Of a DNA stretch of 64,000 nucleotides, positions 35,209 through 45,489 are shown piece by piece. Under the pieces are notes generated by a model that made no database searches, was not told the DNA's origin, and saw nothing but the letters and a program-made list of their open reading frames with translations. Position numbers and translations under genes: made by a program. How positions within the stretch are numbered: position 1 is the first letter of the stretch; each line of letters begins with the position of its first letter. This DNA is from Fasciola hepatica (Eukaryota > Platyhelminthes > Trematoda > Plagiorchiida > Fasciolidae), in assembly GCA_948099385.1 (NCBI GenBank), contig CANUEZ040000047.1:28352501-28416500 (forward strand). Direction: 5' to 3'.

Positions 35209-37729
35209 GAGACTGCTGGAAGAGGGCGGCTTCCATCTAACTAAATGGATGTCGAACGCTTCAGAAGTGCTGGAGGTCATCCCGTATCACGAAAAGGCCG
35301 AAAGGGTAAGAGATTTGGACGGCTCTCCACTTCCTATCGAGCGCACTTAAGGGATACAATGGGACGCGGAAACGGACGATTTTGTTTTCGAACTGAACGT
35401 TCCCGAGCTGCCAATAACCCGTCGTGGCATACCATCTGCCGTCTCAAGTTTGTTCGACCCGCTCGGTTTCGTCTCACCATGGCTGCTACCCGGAAAGATC
35501 TTGCTGCAGCGGCTGTGCCGTAATAAAGTTGATTGGGACCAGTCACTGGACCGAGGGGACCGGCTGGACTGGGAAGAATTTCTGAACACCTTGAAGAAAT
35601 TAGGGGACATAAGAATCCCACGATGTTTGACTCCTGGCCATACGACACGGACTGGAGAACTACATGCCTTTTCCGATGCATCCGAAGTCGGTTATGGAGC
35701 TGTGGTGTACGGACGATGGTGCGCAGGAGATGGACAATATACCACGAGGATCCTGTTCGCCAAAGCCCGCGTTGCTCCACTGATGTCGGTCTCAATCCCA
35801 CGCCTTGAACTCAGCGCAGCCGTGTTAGCAGTCAGGGTGGTGCAAGCTGTGGAGAGATGTTTCGATCTCTACATTTGGTCGGTGAGCTTCTGGACGGATT
35901 CAACGATAGTACTTTACTACATTAACAACGTACGGAGCCGGTTTAGTACTTTCGTTGCTAACCGGCTCACGATTATCCACGATGAATCGGCCACGCACCA
36001 GTGGAGTCATGTCAGGTCTGGCGATAATCCGGCCGACCTGTGCTCCCGAGGTGCGAACAACTTCAGGCAACTGGACGCGTGGACGAGACGGCCAAACTTC
36101 CTGCAATTGCCCAAACAGGACTAGCCCGTGTTCGAATTAAAAACCCCTACGGAATTGGAACTGGAGATCAAAGGCGTAGTGATAGCAACCAACGTCGTCG
36201 AAGCGTCGTCCATTCTATCGCGACTGGTCAGGTTTTCTTCCTGGATGAAGACGCTTCGTTCGCTAGTTTGGTTAACCAGGTTCAAGATAAGTTTACTAGT
36301 CATGAAAGGGCTACGGCCCTAAGGTCGGATACCGGTCGGCCCGATAGGTCCCGATGAGCTACAAGCGGCAGAGTACGATATTTTCAGAATGATACAACGC
36401 GAGGCTTTCGCCCGAGAACTCAAGAGGGCGGAAGAAGTGGGGCCGACCAATGAAGACATGCCATCTCCAAGAGGCGAGCTGAAGCGTTTAAACCCCAAAC
36501 TCATCAACGGACTGCTGCGGGTGGATGGTAGGCTGACCAACGCCCACCTGAACTTCGACACAAAGTATCCTATACTGCTGCCTGCGAGAAAACCTGTAGT
36601 AGAGCTAATGATTCAACACGTCCACGCCGTGGAGGAACATGCCGGGGAAAGTCACGTGACGAGCGTCATCCGCAAGCGTCTTTGGTTGCTGAGAGGACGA
36701 GAGACTGTAAAACGCGTAATCCGACGGTGTGTGCAATGCAGGAGACGCAATGCCACAGCAGGCAAACAACTCATGGCCCCACTACCAGAATGCAGGGTGA
36801 CTACGGGCTGGTGGCCGTTCAGTGACACCGGGTTGGACTATTTCGGGCCCTTGTGGATCAAGTGCGGGAAAAGATTAGAAAAGCGATACGGATGTATCAT
36901 GACGTGCATGAAATCACGTGCGGTACACCTAGAAGTCGCACATTCGATGACGACCGATTCGTTTCTACGGGCCTTGCAAAGATTTATCAACCAAAGAGGC
37001 GTACCGGCCGATATATACTCAGATAATGGATCGAACTTTGTGGGCGCTCACCGGGAATTGCAGCGTTGGCACAAAAACATAAACAGGGACGAACTGCAGA
37101 ATCGAACCGTGGCCTACGGCATACGACGGCATTTCAACCCCCCACAGGCCAGTCACCGAGGCGGCATATGGGAACGCATGATCCGGTCCGCCAGACGGAT
37201 ATTGCTGTCAATCATGGAGCAGCAGCCGCCCGACGACGAGACGCTGAACACCGTCATGACTGAGGTGGAGCGAATCCTGAACAACCGCCCCCTGGTTCCA
37301 GTATTGAACGGCGACCCCATCCACCTGGCGCTCACCCCGAACGACTTATTGACACTAAGGTCGAACGAGGGTTTCCAAGGGCCGGTAAACCTTCGTGGGA
37401 GCTACCTCCACGGGTGGAAGCCAGCGAACTATCTGGCCAAGGTCTTCTGGAGGCGATGGCCACGGGAGTACCTACCGGCTTTGCAGACTCGACAGAAGTG
37501 GCTGGCCAAAACAAGACCATTCAAAGTTGGGGACGTGGTTATGATCGCCGACGAACGCGCACATTTCAGCGCTTGGTCTTTGGGAGTAGTTACGGAAACC
37601 ATCAAAAGCACTGACGGAATGATAAGAACGGTGAAGTTGAAGACAGCTAACGGAGTGCTCATTCGTGACATACGCAGTATTAACCTACTCGAGAGCGAAG
37701 ACGGAGGAGCTGATAACCCTGAGGCCTAG
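35209..37729 (+). pseudogene. Pao pol remainder: RT end, RNase H and integrase
   Basis: This continues the preceding protein in another frame. It contains the RT connection (SLFDPLGFVSPWLLPG) and RNase H (LHAFSDASEVGYGAVVY, and FWTDSTIVLYYI with its catalytic D). The integrase follows, with zinc-binding HVHAVEEHAGES...CVQCRRR. Its core has LDYFGPLW, YSDNGSNFVGAH and GIWERMIRSARR, giving D, D and E. Stops at about 35346-35348 (TAA), 36122-36124 (TAG) and 36321-36323 (TAA) lie in the same frame. From 36389 to 37729 the integrase is uninterrupted. Only a short part of the original polyprotein could be made from this frame. Confidence 0.9.
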
Positions 37730-38470
37730 TAAACCTTTTTCACACCGGTAATCGAGGTGGATGAAGAAACACCATATATACCACACAATCTCCGTCAAAC
37801 ACGTTAAGGTGCTCGCGGTCCTTTCGTTGACATTACAGAAGGTTCTTCCCGATATGTGGTGATGAGTGCGATTCCATTATACAGCCCGATACATACACGC
37901 ATGCACGACGCACTCTACATCCCGTAAACCCATCATACATGTGACAGTGTTCTTTGTTTGCCTTTTGTTGACGCTACCGAATGCCCCTTGCATATGTGGA
38001 AGTAGCGGAGCTCAGGTCACACACACATGCTACATTTACTCGTTTTCTTGCCACGCGGTCTTTTGTTGACATTGCAGAAAGTCCTCCTTTGACGTGTAGT
38101 CATACCTGTGATTTCATTGTAACCCCGGCACACACACACGCACACACACACACACACACACACGCACACACACACACACACACGCACACACACACACACT
38201 CAAGCACGTACATCCGGGACCGGACGGCCCCTTAAGAGGACAACGTCTATGTGACCATTCACGCCCGCCATCGGTCATTTGGTCTTGTGGAAGATGTAGA
38301 TTAGCCTCACGTCTATGTATCCAATGGATTAGGTGCGACCAGTAGTAGAACGTCGACGACGAGCATTAGACGCGCGCACTGACAGCAGGGCCTAGGCAGG
38401 TAGGAAGAATCAGTACCTTTATACCGAACCTTTGACTCTGCTAAGGATCCAGGAGGATTTTGGTGGGCGG
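37730..38470 (+). other. Pao 3' untranslated region with polypurine tract
   Basis: No gene is visible. It includes a CA/CG-rich microsatellite at about 38128-38199. It ends in the purine-rich tract aggaggattttggtgggcgg (38451-38470) directly before the TG of the 3' LTR. Confidence 0.75.
38128..38199. repeat. (CA)n microsatellite with CG interruptions
   Basis: Roughly 70 bases of alternating ca with a few cgca interruptions, inside the Pao 3' UTR. Long His-Thr or Cys-Val frames seen here are artefacts of the repeat. Confidence 0.95.
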
Positions 38471-38822
38471 TGTAACAGCCGGTCGTGAAAAATCCCCCTT
38501 TATTCCCTCGCGATTCAGTGTTTTTCCCAACATCACTCATTTCCATACACTATTGACTTGTCTTTACGAACTGGTTGTTTTTCTGGACCAATTGTTGTTT
38601 GTTCGCGCCCAGAGCGCTACTTTGGCACATCCTTGTTCAGGACCTGCGCGACGCACGTGCTGTCTGCTCACACGCTGCTATTTGGTTTCTCGTTGTTGAG
38701 TCCTTGTGATCGTATTATTGAGGTTTGTATATTGTTTATGTCATTGTTTATTTTAATAATCTAGTATCGTAGAATATCACGGATAATGGTCTTCTGATTT
38801 CGGGATCCGTTGCGAATTTGGC
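38471..38822 (+). repeat. 3' LTR of Pao element, truncated at its 3' end
   Basis: Matches 32115-32466 with three substitutions and then switches abruptly to LINE endonuclease sequence at 38823. The 26 bases expected at the LTR end (gctacgcattgctcaaacg... in the 5' LTR) are missing. Confidence 0.85.
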
Positions 38823-39660
38823 GAGGTCCGTGGTGTTTGAATTGGGTGGTCGATAAACGCAGCCGATATGGAGTGGAGAGTTGGCCCGAAGAACCTTTAC
38901 CCATATTGAGTCCGGAATTGAGTCCAGTATTGGATCAAAGAGAGAAATGGTAGGCAAGCTGTTTTTAACGTGGATAAGACAGCCTCCTCCACGACGACGA
39001 CGATTTTTCATGAAGGTTTGATAACCAGCAATAGAAATTTGGTCCAATGGGACAGAATCATTTAGCCAGGTTTCGGTTATGACAATGATGTCGAAGTCGG
39101 AAGACAGTACTATATTACGAAGAGTATGGGTTTTATTCAGTAATGAGCAAGCGTTAATGAGAAGCAAGTAAAGTGTAACTGTACCGTCATGGTGTGGAGT
39201 GGGAACAACCATCTGCGGGTGTTGATGGCTAACATTACCGAGGTGGTAAACATCATTAAGTGGACTCATAACGACAGGGTTGTCATGTATAGAAGTGAAG
39301 GAGTCTAAACAGGGGTTAAAAGTGGGGAACCGGCATTGTGGAGAAGGGGTGAAGCTGGGCTGGGGGGTTGCCGTCAAGAAAAAAATGGTCGTTTGGGGAG
39401 GTGGGATTTCCGGGGTGGTTGAAGTAGCCAGGTGGGTGGTTGGATGCTGAGGTAATGGGTAACGGCAAGTGAGATGGCAGAATGTAGTGGTGACTGGGTT
39501 CAACGGGGTACGCAGGGGGCGGGTAGTTGCCGCTTGACCAGGACCGACGAAATAACTGTAGTTGGTTGGGCTGGCCCATCCTGTGTTCAGGAAAGGGCGC
39601 GGAGCTAGACAATTGAGGCCATTGGTTATATTTCGACTGGGGGTTACTTATTTGTATCAT
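38823..39660 (-). pseudogene. LINE ORF2, N-terminal part: leader and endonuclease
   Basis: The EEP endonuclease is clear: LLLINACSLLNKTHTLRNIV, then IIVITETWLNDSVP (catalytic E), YQTFMKNRRRRGGGCLIHV and CVYRPPNSN, where the Pao insertion follows. It would nick target DNA to prime reverse transcription. The region before the domain is proline-rich. An ATG at 39660 is in a different frame from the endonuclease, so either a frameshift lies near 39320-39500 or translation starts farther in, for example at 39269 (MSPLNDVYH). ORF1 ends only 42 bases before 39660. Confidence 0.85.
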
Positions 39661-39702
39661 TGGAGGAGAGAGAAATTGGTTACGGAGGCTCGACGGGAGG
39701 TG

Positions 39703-41127
39703 CTAGCGCTCAGCCAGATGATTGGAAAACTGTTTAGGGATACTTGGAGAATATGGTGTGTTTGATCCCGATGCATGATGATGTGCTACTCGGTGGCCGT
39801 TTTCGCCTGTACTGTAGAGTGGAGTTGGGAGGACCTTGTCGATTAGCCGAGGTACCACGCTAATACAACGAGGTTGGGTTGGCTGCTTTAGGGTGATGCA
39901 GGGTTGCGTCCTGCTTGCCAACAAGTATGAATTATTTGGGGTGTACTTGGAGTGCTTGGTGGGGGTTCTAAATGGGATTCTGAGAAGACTTACGGGGGGG
40001 GGGAATTCGGGAGTAGCCGGAGTAGCTGAAAGCTGTGGGGGGTCACAGAGTCTTGTCTTCCGATGGGACGATTGGCCACATAGTAGATCATGCCTTTCAT
40101 GAACGATCTGTGTTTGCAAGACGGTGGGACATGAGTTAGAGCATGACGGGCTGTTGGCAACAGACTTCCCCGGAGTCTTTTTCGGTGGTGAGACGGTGGG
40201 CAGTAGGCTGGCATTAGCAGCGGCAGGCTTGGATGCACGGGACTTTGGTGGTCCTGGGCTAATAGTGGGTTTCGCATTGATATCGTTGCCGTTTGAAGAA
40301 GCGGAGGTTGATGGTAGAAGGCAGGGCCGTTTACTAGGGGGATGTTCTGGAGATGGGGTCAGGTCTAGGTCAACCAGAGTGGTGCAGACAACTGAGGGCT
40401 TTTGTGTTACGGGGTGGCTCGACAAGCAGCGAGAAGACGCGGCGACTGATATTTCAGCCACAGGTTGCGCTGGTGAAGCTAAGGCACTTTTTAGTGATCG
40501 AAAAACCTCTCTTTGGAGGGGCGTTTTATCCGGTAGTATTCTGATTCTTTTGAATGGGGTGGCATTGGCAATGATTTGCCAACTAGTTATGAATTCTCTA
40601 GCTGTTACTTCGTCAGAGAATTGGAACTTTAAAGGACAGTCGGTGCGTTGTGATTTTTTGCGCAGTCGAGTGCAATAGCACCTGTGGTGTGCCATGTTGC
40701 AGGCATTCAGGATGGCGAGTTTGGTTGACGGCAGGGGTAGTCGATCAGGGATGTTGAAAACTATCGCGCTTTTGGAGTTGGCTCTACGCTTATGAACTTC
40801 CGTCGCAACTGAGTCTAAGAAGCGGCCCGCCATGACTAGGCTCTGGCGATTAGCAATAGGCGTGGGTTCCATCAAGCTAGATAAAGGGGATATCTTTAAT
40901 AGAATATCATCGATGGACTGGATCTGGTTATGCAGGTCCGCCACTCTTTGATCTACTTCGTTAATCTTCTTGTTAACTACGTCATAAACATCAACGAGAG
41001 GTACTGAGCATGGACTGAGTGCAGATTGAGGTTGAGTGTTTCTGGTTTTTCTGAGCCTAACGGTACGTATTGCCTGATTTGCACCCGGGACCTTGGCACG
41101 TTTACGGAGACCCTTTGGAGCTTCCAT
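39703..41127 (-). CDS. LINE ORF1 protein, intact 474-codon frame
   Basis: It lies directly upstream of the endonuclease/RT ORF2, the usual place for the RNA-binding ORF1 protein of a LINE. The N-terminus is basic (GLRKRAKVPG...TVRLRKTRN). A heptad-like segment at about residues 52-77 (VNKKINEVDQRVADLHNQIQ) suggests coiled-coil multimerisation. Residues about 115-225 (SAIVFNIPDRLPLP, then LKFQFSDEVTAREFITSW and RIRILPDKTPLQREVFRSL) resemble the RRM-like plus C-terminal domain pair of LINE ORF1. The rest is Pro/Ser-rich and probably disordered. No zinc finger is visible, unlike the ORF1 relicts at 22720 and 48357. Function is inferred from position and architecture. Confidence 0.75.
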   Translation of the reverse strand: MEAPKGLRKRAKVPGANQAIRTVRLRKTRNTQPQSALSPCSVPLVDVYDVVNKKINEVDQRVADLHNQIQSIDDILLKISPLSSLMEPTPIANRQSLVMAGRFLDSVATEVHKRRANSKSAIVFNIPDRLPLPSTKLAILNACNMAHHRCYCTRLRKKSQRTDCPLKFQFSDEVTAREFITSWQIIANATPFKRIRILPDKTPLQREVFRSLKSALASPAQPVAEISVAASSRCLSSHPVTQKPSVVCTTLVDLDLTPSPEHPPSKRPCLLPSTSASSNGNDINAKPTISPGPPKSRASKPAAANASLLPTVSPPKKTPGKSVANSPSCSNSCPTVLQTQIVHERHDLLCGQSSHRKTRLCDPPQLSATPATPEFPPPVSLLRIPFRTPTKHSKYTPNNSYLLASRTQPCITLKQPTQPRCISVVPRLIDKVLPTPLYSTGENGHRVAHHHASGSNTPYSPSIPKQFSNHLAER

Positions 41128-41389
41128 AAGTAGTTCGGGAGATAATGTGAAGAAGGGAAAAGATTATGGGTCAGCAAGTTGAACTTTTCGAGAGTGTAAG
41201 GCTACGTAGAAAATTTTTGGGTATTTTTCTTACGCCTTTCCAGCTAAATGACAGACGGTTATAAGCTTCATAAACATAAAAACCAAACATAACTTAGGGA
41301 AAATAGAGGCCTGGTGTAGCGCAGCATGGAAGACAATAATAGCATCCCCTCGGAGCGGAGATAGTCGGTCTTAAAATCTCAATTCAATC

Positions 41390-44300
41390 TACTTTCCCCA
41401 TATCAGCTGCGAACCAGGACATGGCAGTATCAGATCAACTAATAGTAGGTGCCGCCAGGAAATTGCAGGTTTCGGCAGAAAGCGCCAAGCTAGGGTATGC
41501 AGCAGAGCTCCAAGAGGTGCAAATCCAGAGCACCTAGCCTTAGATATAATCAGGATGCCCGACGAGTCACCTTCAAACTCTGCCAAATGCTCCTGGCTAA
41601 TCTCCGAAAGGCACAAACGGCTATCGGGTTTAATCCTGGAATTCTCTTCTGAGGAACCGGCAACCAACCCTGATCGCGCAAAAAGCGGTGATTGAAAGGT
41701 CCTATACTTGGGTGTGTGGAGAATCACTTGACTGCTCATTGCAAGCTCATCAGTTGATAAAGCTGCGGACTGCCCCTTCCGTAGTCGCGGACCCCAAACT
41801 GCAAGAGTCTCCAGTGGTCTGTCTAACCAGACTTGAAGCCACAGGACAATCTAACTCTGGGGAAGCCGGTGAGTCAGATTCAGCTACAAACTCTACGGTC
41901 TGCACAGTTGATCCGGATCCCCTCTCAAACCCGGTGGCCTCAAGGTCACTCAATAGAATAGCCTTGGGGAATTTTAGGATGCTTCTGAAGCAACCATCCA
42001 AGTCAACCTAAATTTTAAAAAACAGGAAGGACACAATGAGAGCGCCTCAGAAGAAGCCGCAGTTTCAGCCAACGTTTAAAACCGGCCAACAAGAAGGTGG
42101 TCTTGGGTCACGCTAGTCACATTCTTACAAAACATCCGAAAAGGGAGCCCTACCTATGGCGGATAATAAATGGAAAACTTTTATTGTAGGATACTCCTCC
42201 CCACGTGGCTCATACGGTAATCGACTCTCACGGCATAGCCATTTTCGCACAGGAGCATCAAGACTCCGTCCACTAGAGGGCAATTCCCCTTCTTACCCGC
42301 TTAGCTGGGTACCTCAGACACTCGAGCTTATGCCCCCACCACCCCTTCCGCCTCACAGGCCTCTATGAAGACATTTCCTCTGCAGACGATAAACCCCCTC
42401 CTATTAGAAATTCTTCTGGTTCTAGTGAGCACCCACTAAAAAGCCTGTATACAAATTGTCACAGTCTACCGAATAAAATGCTGGAGCTGAGACAATTAGC
42501 AACAGACACAAAACTCCACATCATTGCCATCACGGAGACCTGGCTCACGCGAGACTTTTAAGAGGGTGAAAAAGGGATACCGGGTTACTCCCTTCTCCGT
42601 TCTGATTCGGGAACAGGACGTGCTGGTGGAGTAGATCTCTACGTTAGCGACCTCCTACACCCGGGATTCTCCCCTCGATATACCTCACCAGTTGTGAAGT
42701 ACTCACTATGGGTTTTCTTTCACTTCTGCCCCTCCACTACTTTACTTCTTAGAGTGGTTTACCGCTCCCCTCCTACTTCACAGGCATATACACTTCTGAT
42801 GGTAGAGTTTCTGAAAGCCCTTGAATCGTTTCACTCTTTTAGTCACCTCCTTCCTATGGGGCACTTCAACGTCCCAGGAGGGGACTGGGGAAACCTTACC
42901 ACTAACAGCCATTATGGTGGGACATCGGTAGATTTACTGGTTTAGCAATCCTGGAAGCACCTGTCCCACCAGGTTTTTAATGGGTCAAAGCTCATCACTT
43001 CTAGAGGAGATCGTAGCCAATTCCAAAAGCAGCCTAGATTTTGTCATTCTGCCACCGCTAGGTAAAGGCGAACACGCAGTCTTTTTCTTCAACTGCATAT
43101 TGAAGTGGCCAGCTATATTTCCCCCATACAGACTAGCTTGCTCGTTCAAGCGAATGGATTTCCGAATGATGAGGTCCTACATCGGAAGCAAGCGGAGCGA
43201 CAAATTTGACAACATAGACAGAAGAAAGCAACAGGTAACTAGAGCAATGTTCTGAAAGCAGACATTTTTAATGCCCCTAGAATCCGGCCAATCCCTAAGG
43301 GTGAGGCACATCTGCCACCGTCATTTAGAGGCCTTCTCGACAAACGTTCTCAGCTGTTTACCAAGCACCGAGCCACGTCCCTTCTAGCGGATGCGGGAGC
43401 TTTCAGATGCTTCCGGAATCTTCGTAAATCCAAGGTTAAGGAACATTTCAAGAAACTACAAATAGGAATCTTAGAACGGGCGGGTACGAACAGCCCTTTC
43501 CTCTATAAACACCCAAGCCGTTATCGTGAATCAGGGTCCCCAGTGCTCAAGCTGTCTCTTTCTGATGGCTGTCCTGCCACCACCCCTTCTGAGGTGGCAG
43601 AAGTTTTCAGGTCCAATTTCATGTTTATTTTCAGCACACAAGTGGTGCTTGCTTGTGGACACCCTTCTCTTCAGCCGAAACAGCTAATCTCCCCATTGAA
43701 GCACTTCATGGTGTCTCAAGCAGAAGAGGAGGAGGGGCTCAAAGAACTTAACCCCTTTCAGCTCGATAGGACCGGACCAGGCTCACCCTCGCATTTTGAA
43801 AGACTCCGCCTCCATTCTTGCAGCATCATGCTCTACGCCTTTTCAACAGTGCACGGACAATGGAAGATTTCTAAATTCATGGAAGCATTCTTTAATTGTC
43901 CCAATTCATGAGGAAGGGGATTGATGCCTTGCCGGAAGTTATAGGCCAATAAGCCTCACCAGTTTCCCTGGCAAAGTCTTCAAGCCTATCGTAAAACGAG
44001 AAATCGTGACACACTTGCGCGACAATGGCTTACTGTCTCCAGAGCAACATGGCTTTCTTCCTGGCAGGTCATGCATCACCAATATGCTGACCTATATGGA
44101 TAGCCTGACACAGGCCCACGATGATGGCAAGATATCCCATGACGCATTGATCGATTCCTCCAGAGCCTTCGATAGTGTCCCGAATATTCCGCTTCTGTAA
44201 AACCTCAGGATGTACGGTATCTCCGGTCGCCCAGTGTCCCTGACTTAGAGCTTTTCAATAAACCGAACCTTCTCGGTTCTCGTGTGTACGTGTAGGTCTC

Positions 44301-45230
44301 AACCTGCACCCGCCGGTATAGGAGTGCCCCAGGGCCCTGTCCTCGGTTCTCTCCTATTACTCATGTACATCAACGACCTCCCTGTGGTGGTTCCGGTTAG
44401 CATAGCAATGTACGCAGATGACTTCACAATATGGTACACGGAAGCAAAGACTGCGCAGTCAGCCACTGACTCGGTTAAGCGCTGGTCAGCTGACTGAAGC
44501 CTCCCAATAAATGATGACAAGTACGCTAGCATGTCATTTGGCAGTGCTCCGGCCCACCTCTCCAAGATACATGGGACCAAACAAATCCAAATAGAGGATC
44601 AGTACAAAATCCTTGGTCCATGGTTGAGTAGTAATCTCTCATTCTCATTCCACCAAGAGAGAGCTAGTAAAACTTCCTTCCGGATTCTAAACCTTACCAG
44701 AGGAACTTTTACGATGATCCCCAAGGGGGACTTCCACCTTCTACATGGAACCTATATTCGAACACTTTTAGAATATGGCAGCCAGATAGTACACATTGGT
44801 CTCGTCAGAGACCAGGACATCTAGCAGCGGATTCAACGGAAAGTGGCCGAAGTGGTGCATGGCCTACGCTTTACCCCGTTCCCGGTTCGTTTATTATCAC
44901 CTAATCTCTACTCTCTTGAGACACGCCGTATTAAAGGAGACCCATTCCTGATGTATGATCTGTTCTTATCATGCCTGGTGGATAAGTTTTTCGCTCGTCC
45001 GAACTCGGAGACTCTGAGGGGACGCACGAGGAAACTCTTCAAAACCCGTTCACACACCTTAGTTAGACAACACTTCTCGTCTCGGATAATATTTCTACGG
45101 AATAGTCTTCCGCAGAAGGTAGTGAATGTCCCCCCAAAAGAGGCTTTTAAGGCTAGACTAGAAAACTGGCTGGGGCCATTGCAAATTCCGGCCAATTCTC
45201 AGAACGCCCCCGCGTAGATTATCCTCCCCT
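41390..45230 (+). pseudogene. Decayed LINE, ORF1 remnant, endonuclease and RT
   Basis: 41390-42010 is weak, Ser/Pro-rich text that may be ORF1. The endonuclease is good from about 42436: LYTNCHSLPNKMLELRQL, IIAITETWLTRDF (then a stop), GRAGGVDLYV, VVYRSPPTSQ, and GHFNVPGGDW where GDFN is expected. Its end is at about 42980-43250. The RT lies at 43910-44500: YRPISLTS-like text, LSPEQHGFLPGRSCITNML, SRAFDSVPN, GVPQGPVLGSLLLLMYIND and AMYADDFTIWY, the intact YADD box. The thumb and C-terminal part run from 44531 to 45217 and end at NSLPQKVVNVPPKEAFKARL. At least eight frame breaks are present. Confidence 0.87.
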
Positions 45231-45489
45231 ATATTTTCTCGTCTCTTCTTCAATCCTATATACATGTACTTGCAAGCAGTTATAAATAGATCCATCCTCC
45301 TTCCTCCTAGGAATGTTTATGCAAATCATTCATCTGTGTAAGTTTTAGAACAAAAAAATATCACTGATAAATTGATGTATCCATATTCATGTTATCGGAC
45401 CGATCTGCTACATGGGAACATTTATTTTTATTCTGATGTCCCCTTTGCGAAAAAGGCCGCTATTTTGTCATCAAATTTTGCCACTCCAG

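Larger units (their letters stand above)
32115..38822 (+). mobile_element. Nearly complete BEL/Pao LTR retrotransposon
   Basis: Two LTRs (32115-32492 and 38471-38822, the second truncated at its 3' end) flank gag-protease-RT, RNase H and integrase on the plus strand. A polypurine tract precedes the 3' LTR. The LTRs differ at 3 of 352 compared positions, so insertion is recent relative to everything around it. The host LINE supplies flanking coding sequence on both sides. The pol frame has one frameshift and three stops, so this copy is unlikely to be autonomous. Confidence 0.95.
29060..41200 (-). mobile_element. Nearly complete LINE (CR1/Jockey-like), split by a Pao insertion
   Basis: Read on the minus strand: ORF1 at 41127-39703; the ORF2 endonuclease start at 39660-38823; then the inserted Pao element (38822-32115); then the rest of the endonuclease and the RT at 32114-29687; then a 3' UTR to about 29060. 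Without the insertion the LINE is roughly 5.4 kb. ORF1 is open, and ORF2 carries only a few frame breaks apart from the insertion. The 3' UTR resembles that of the copy ending at 20262. Exact termini were not resolved. Confidence 0.88.

Noticed and set aside
38017..38235. His/Thr- and Cys/Val-rich frames
   Set aside because: They are translations of the (CA)n microsatellite on the two strands.
32107..38826. gagg at 32107-32110 and 38823-38826 as a target-site duplication of the Pao element
   Set aside because: The polypurine tract fixes the LTR start at TG (32115 and 38471), so the left gagg is four bases away from the element edge, and the right LTR end is truncated. The match is probably chance.
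40124..40678. 184-codon plus-strand frame
   Set aside because: It is antisense to LINE ORF1, without recognisable domains.
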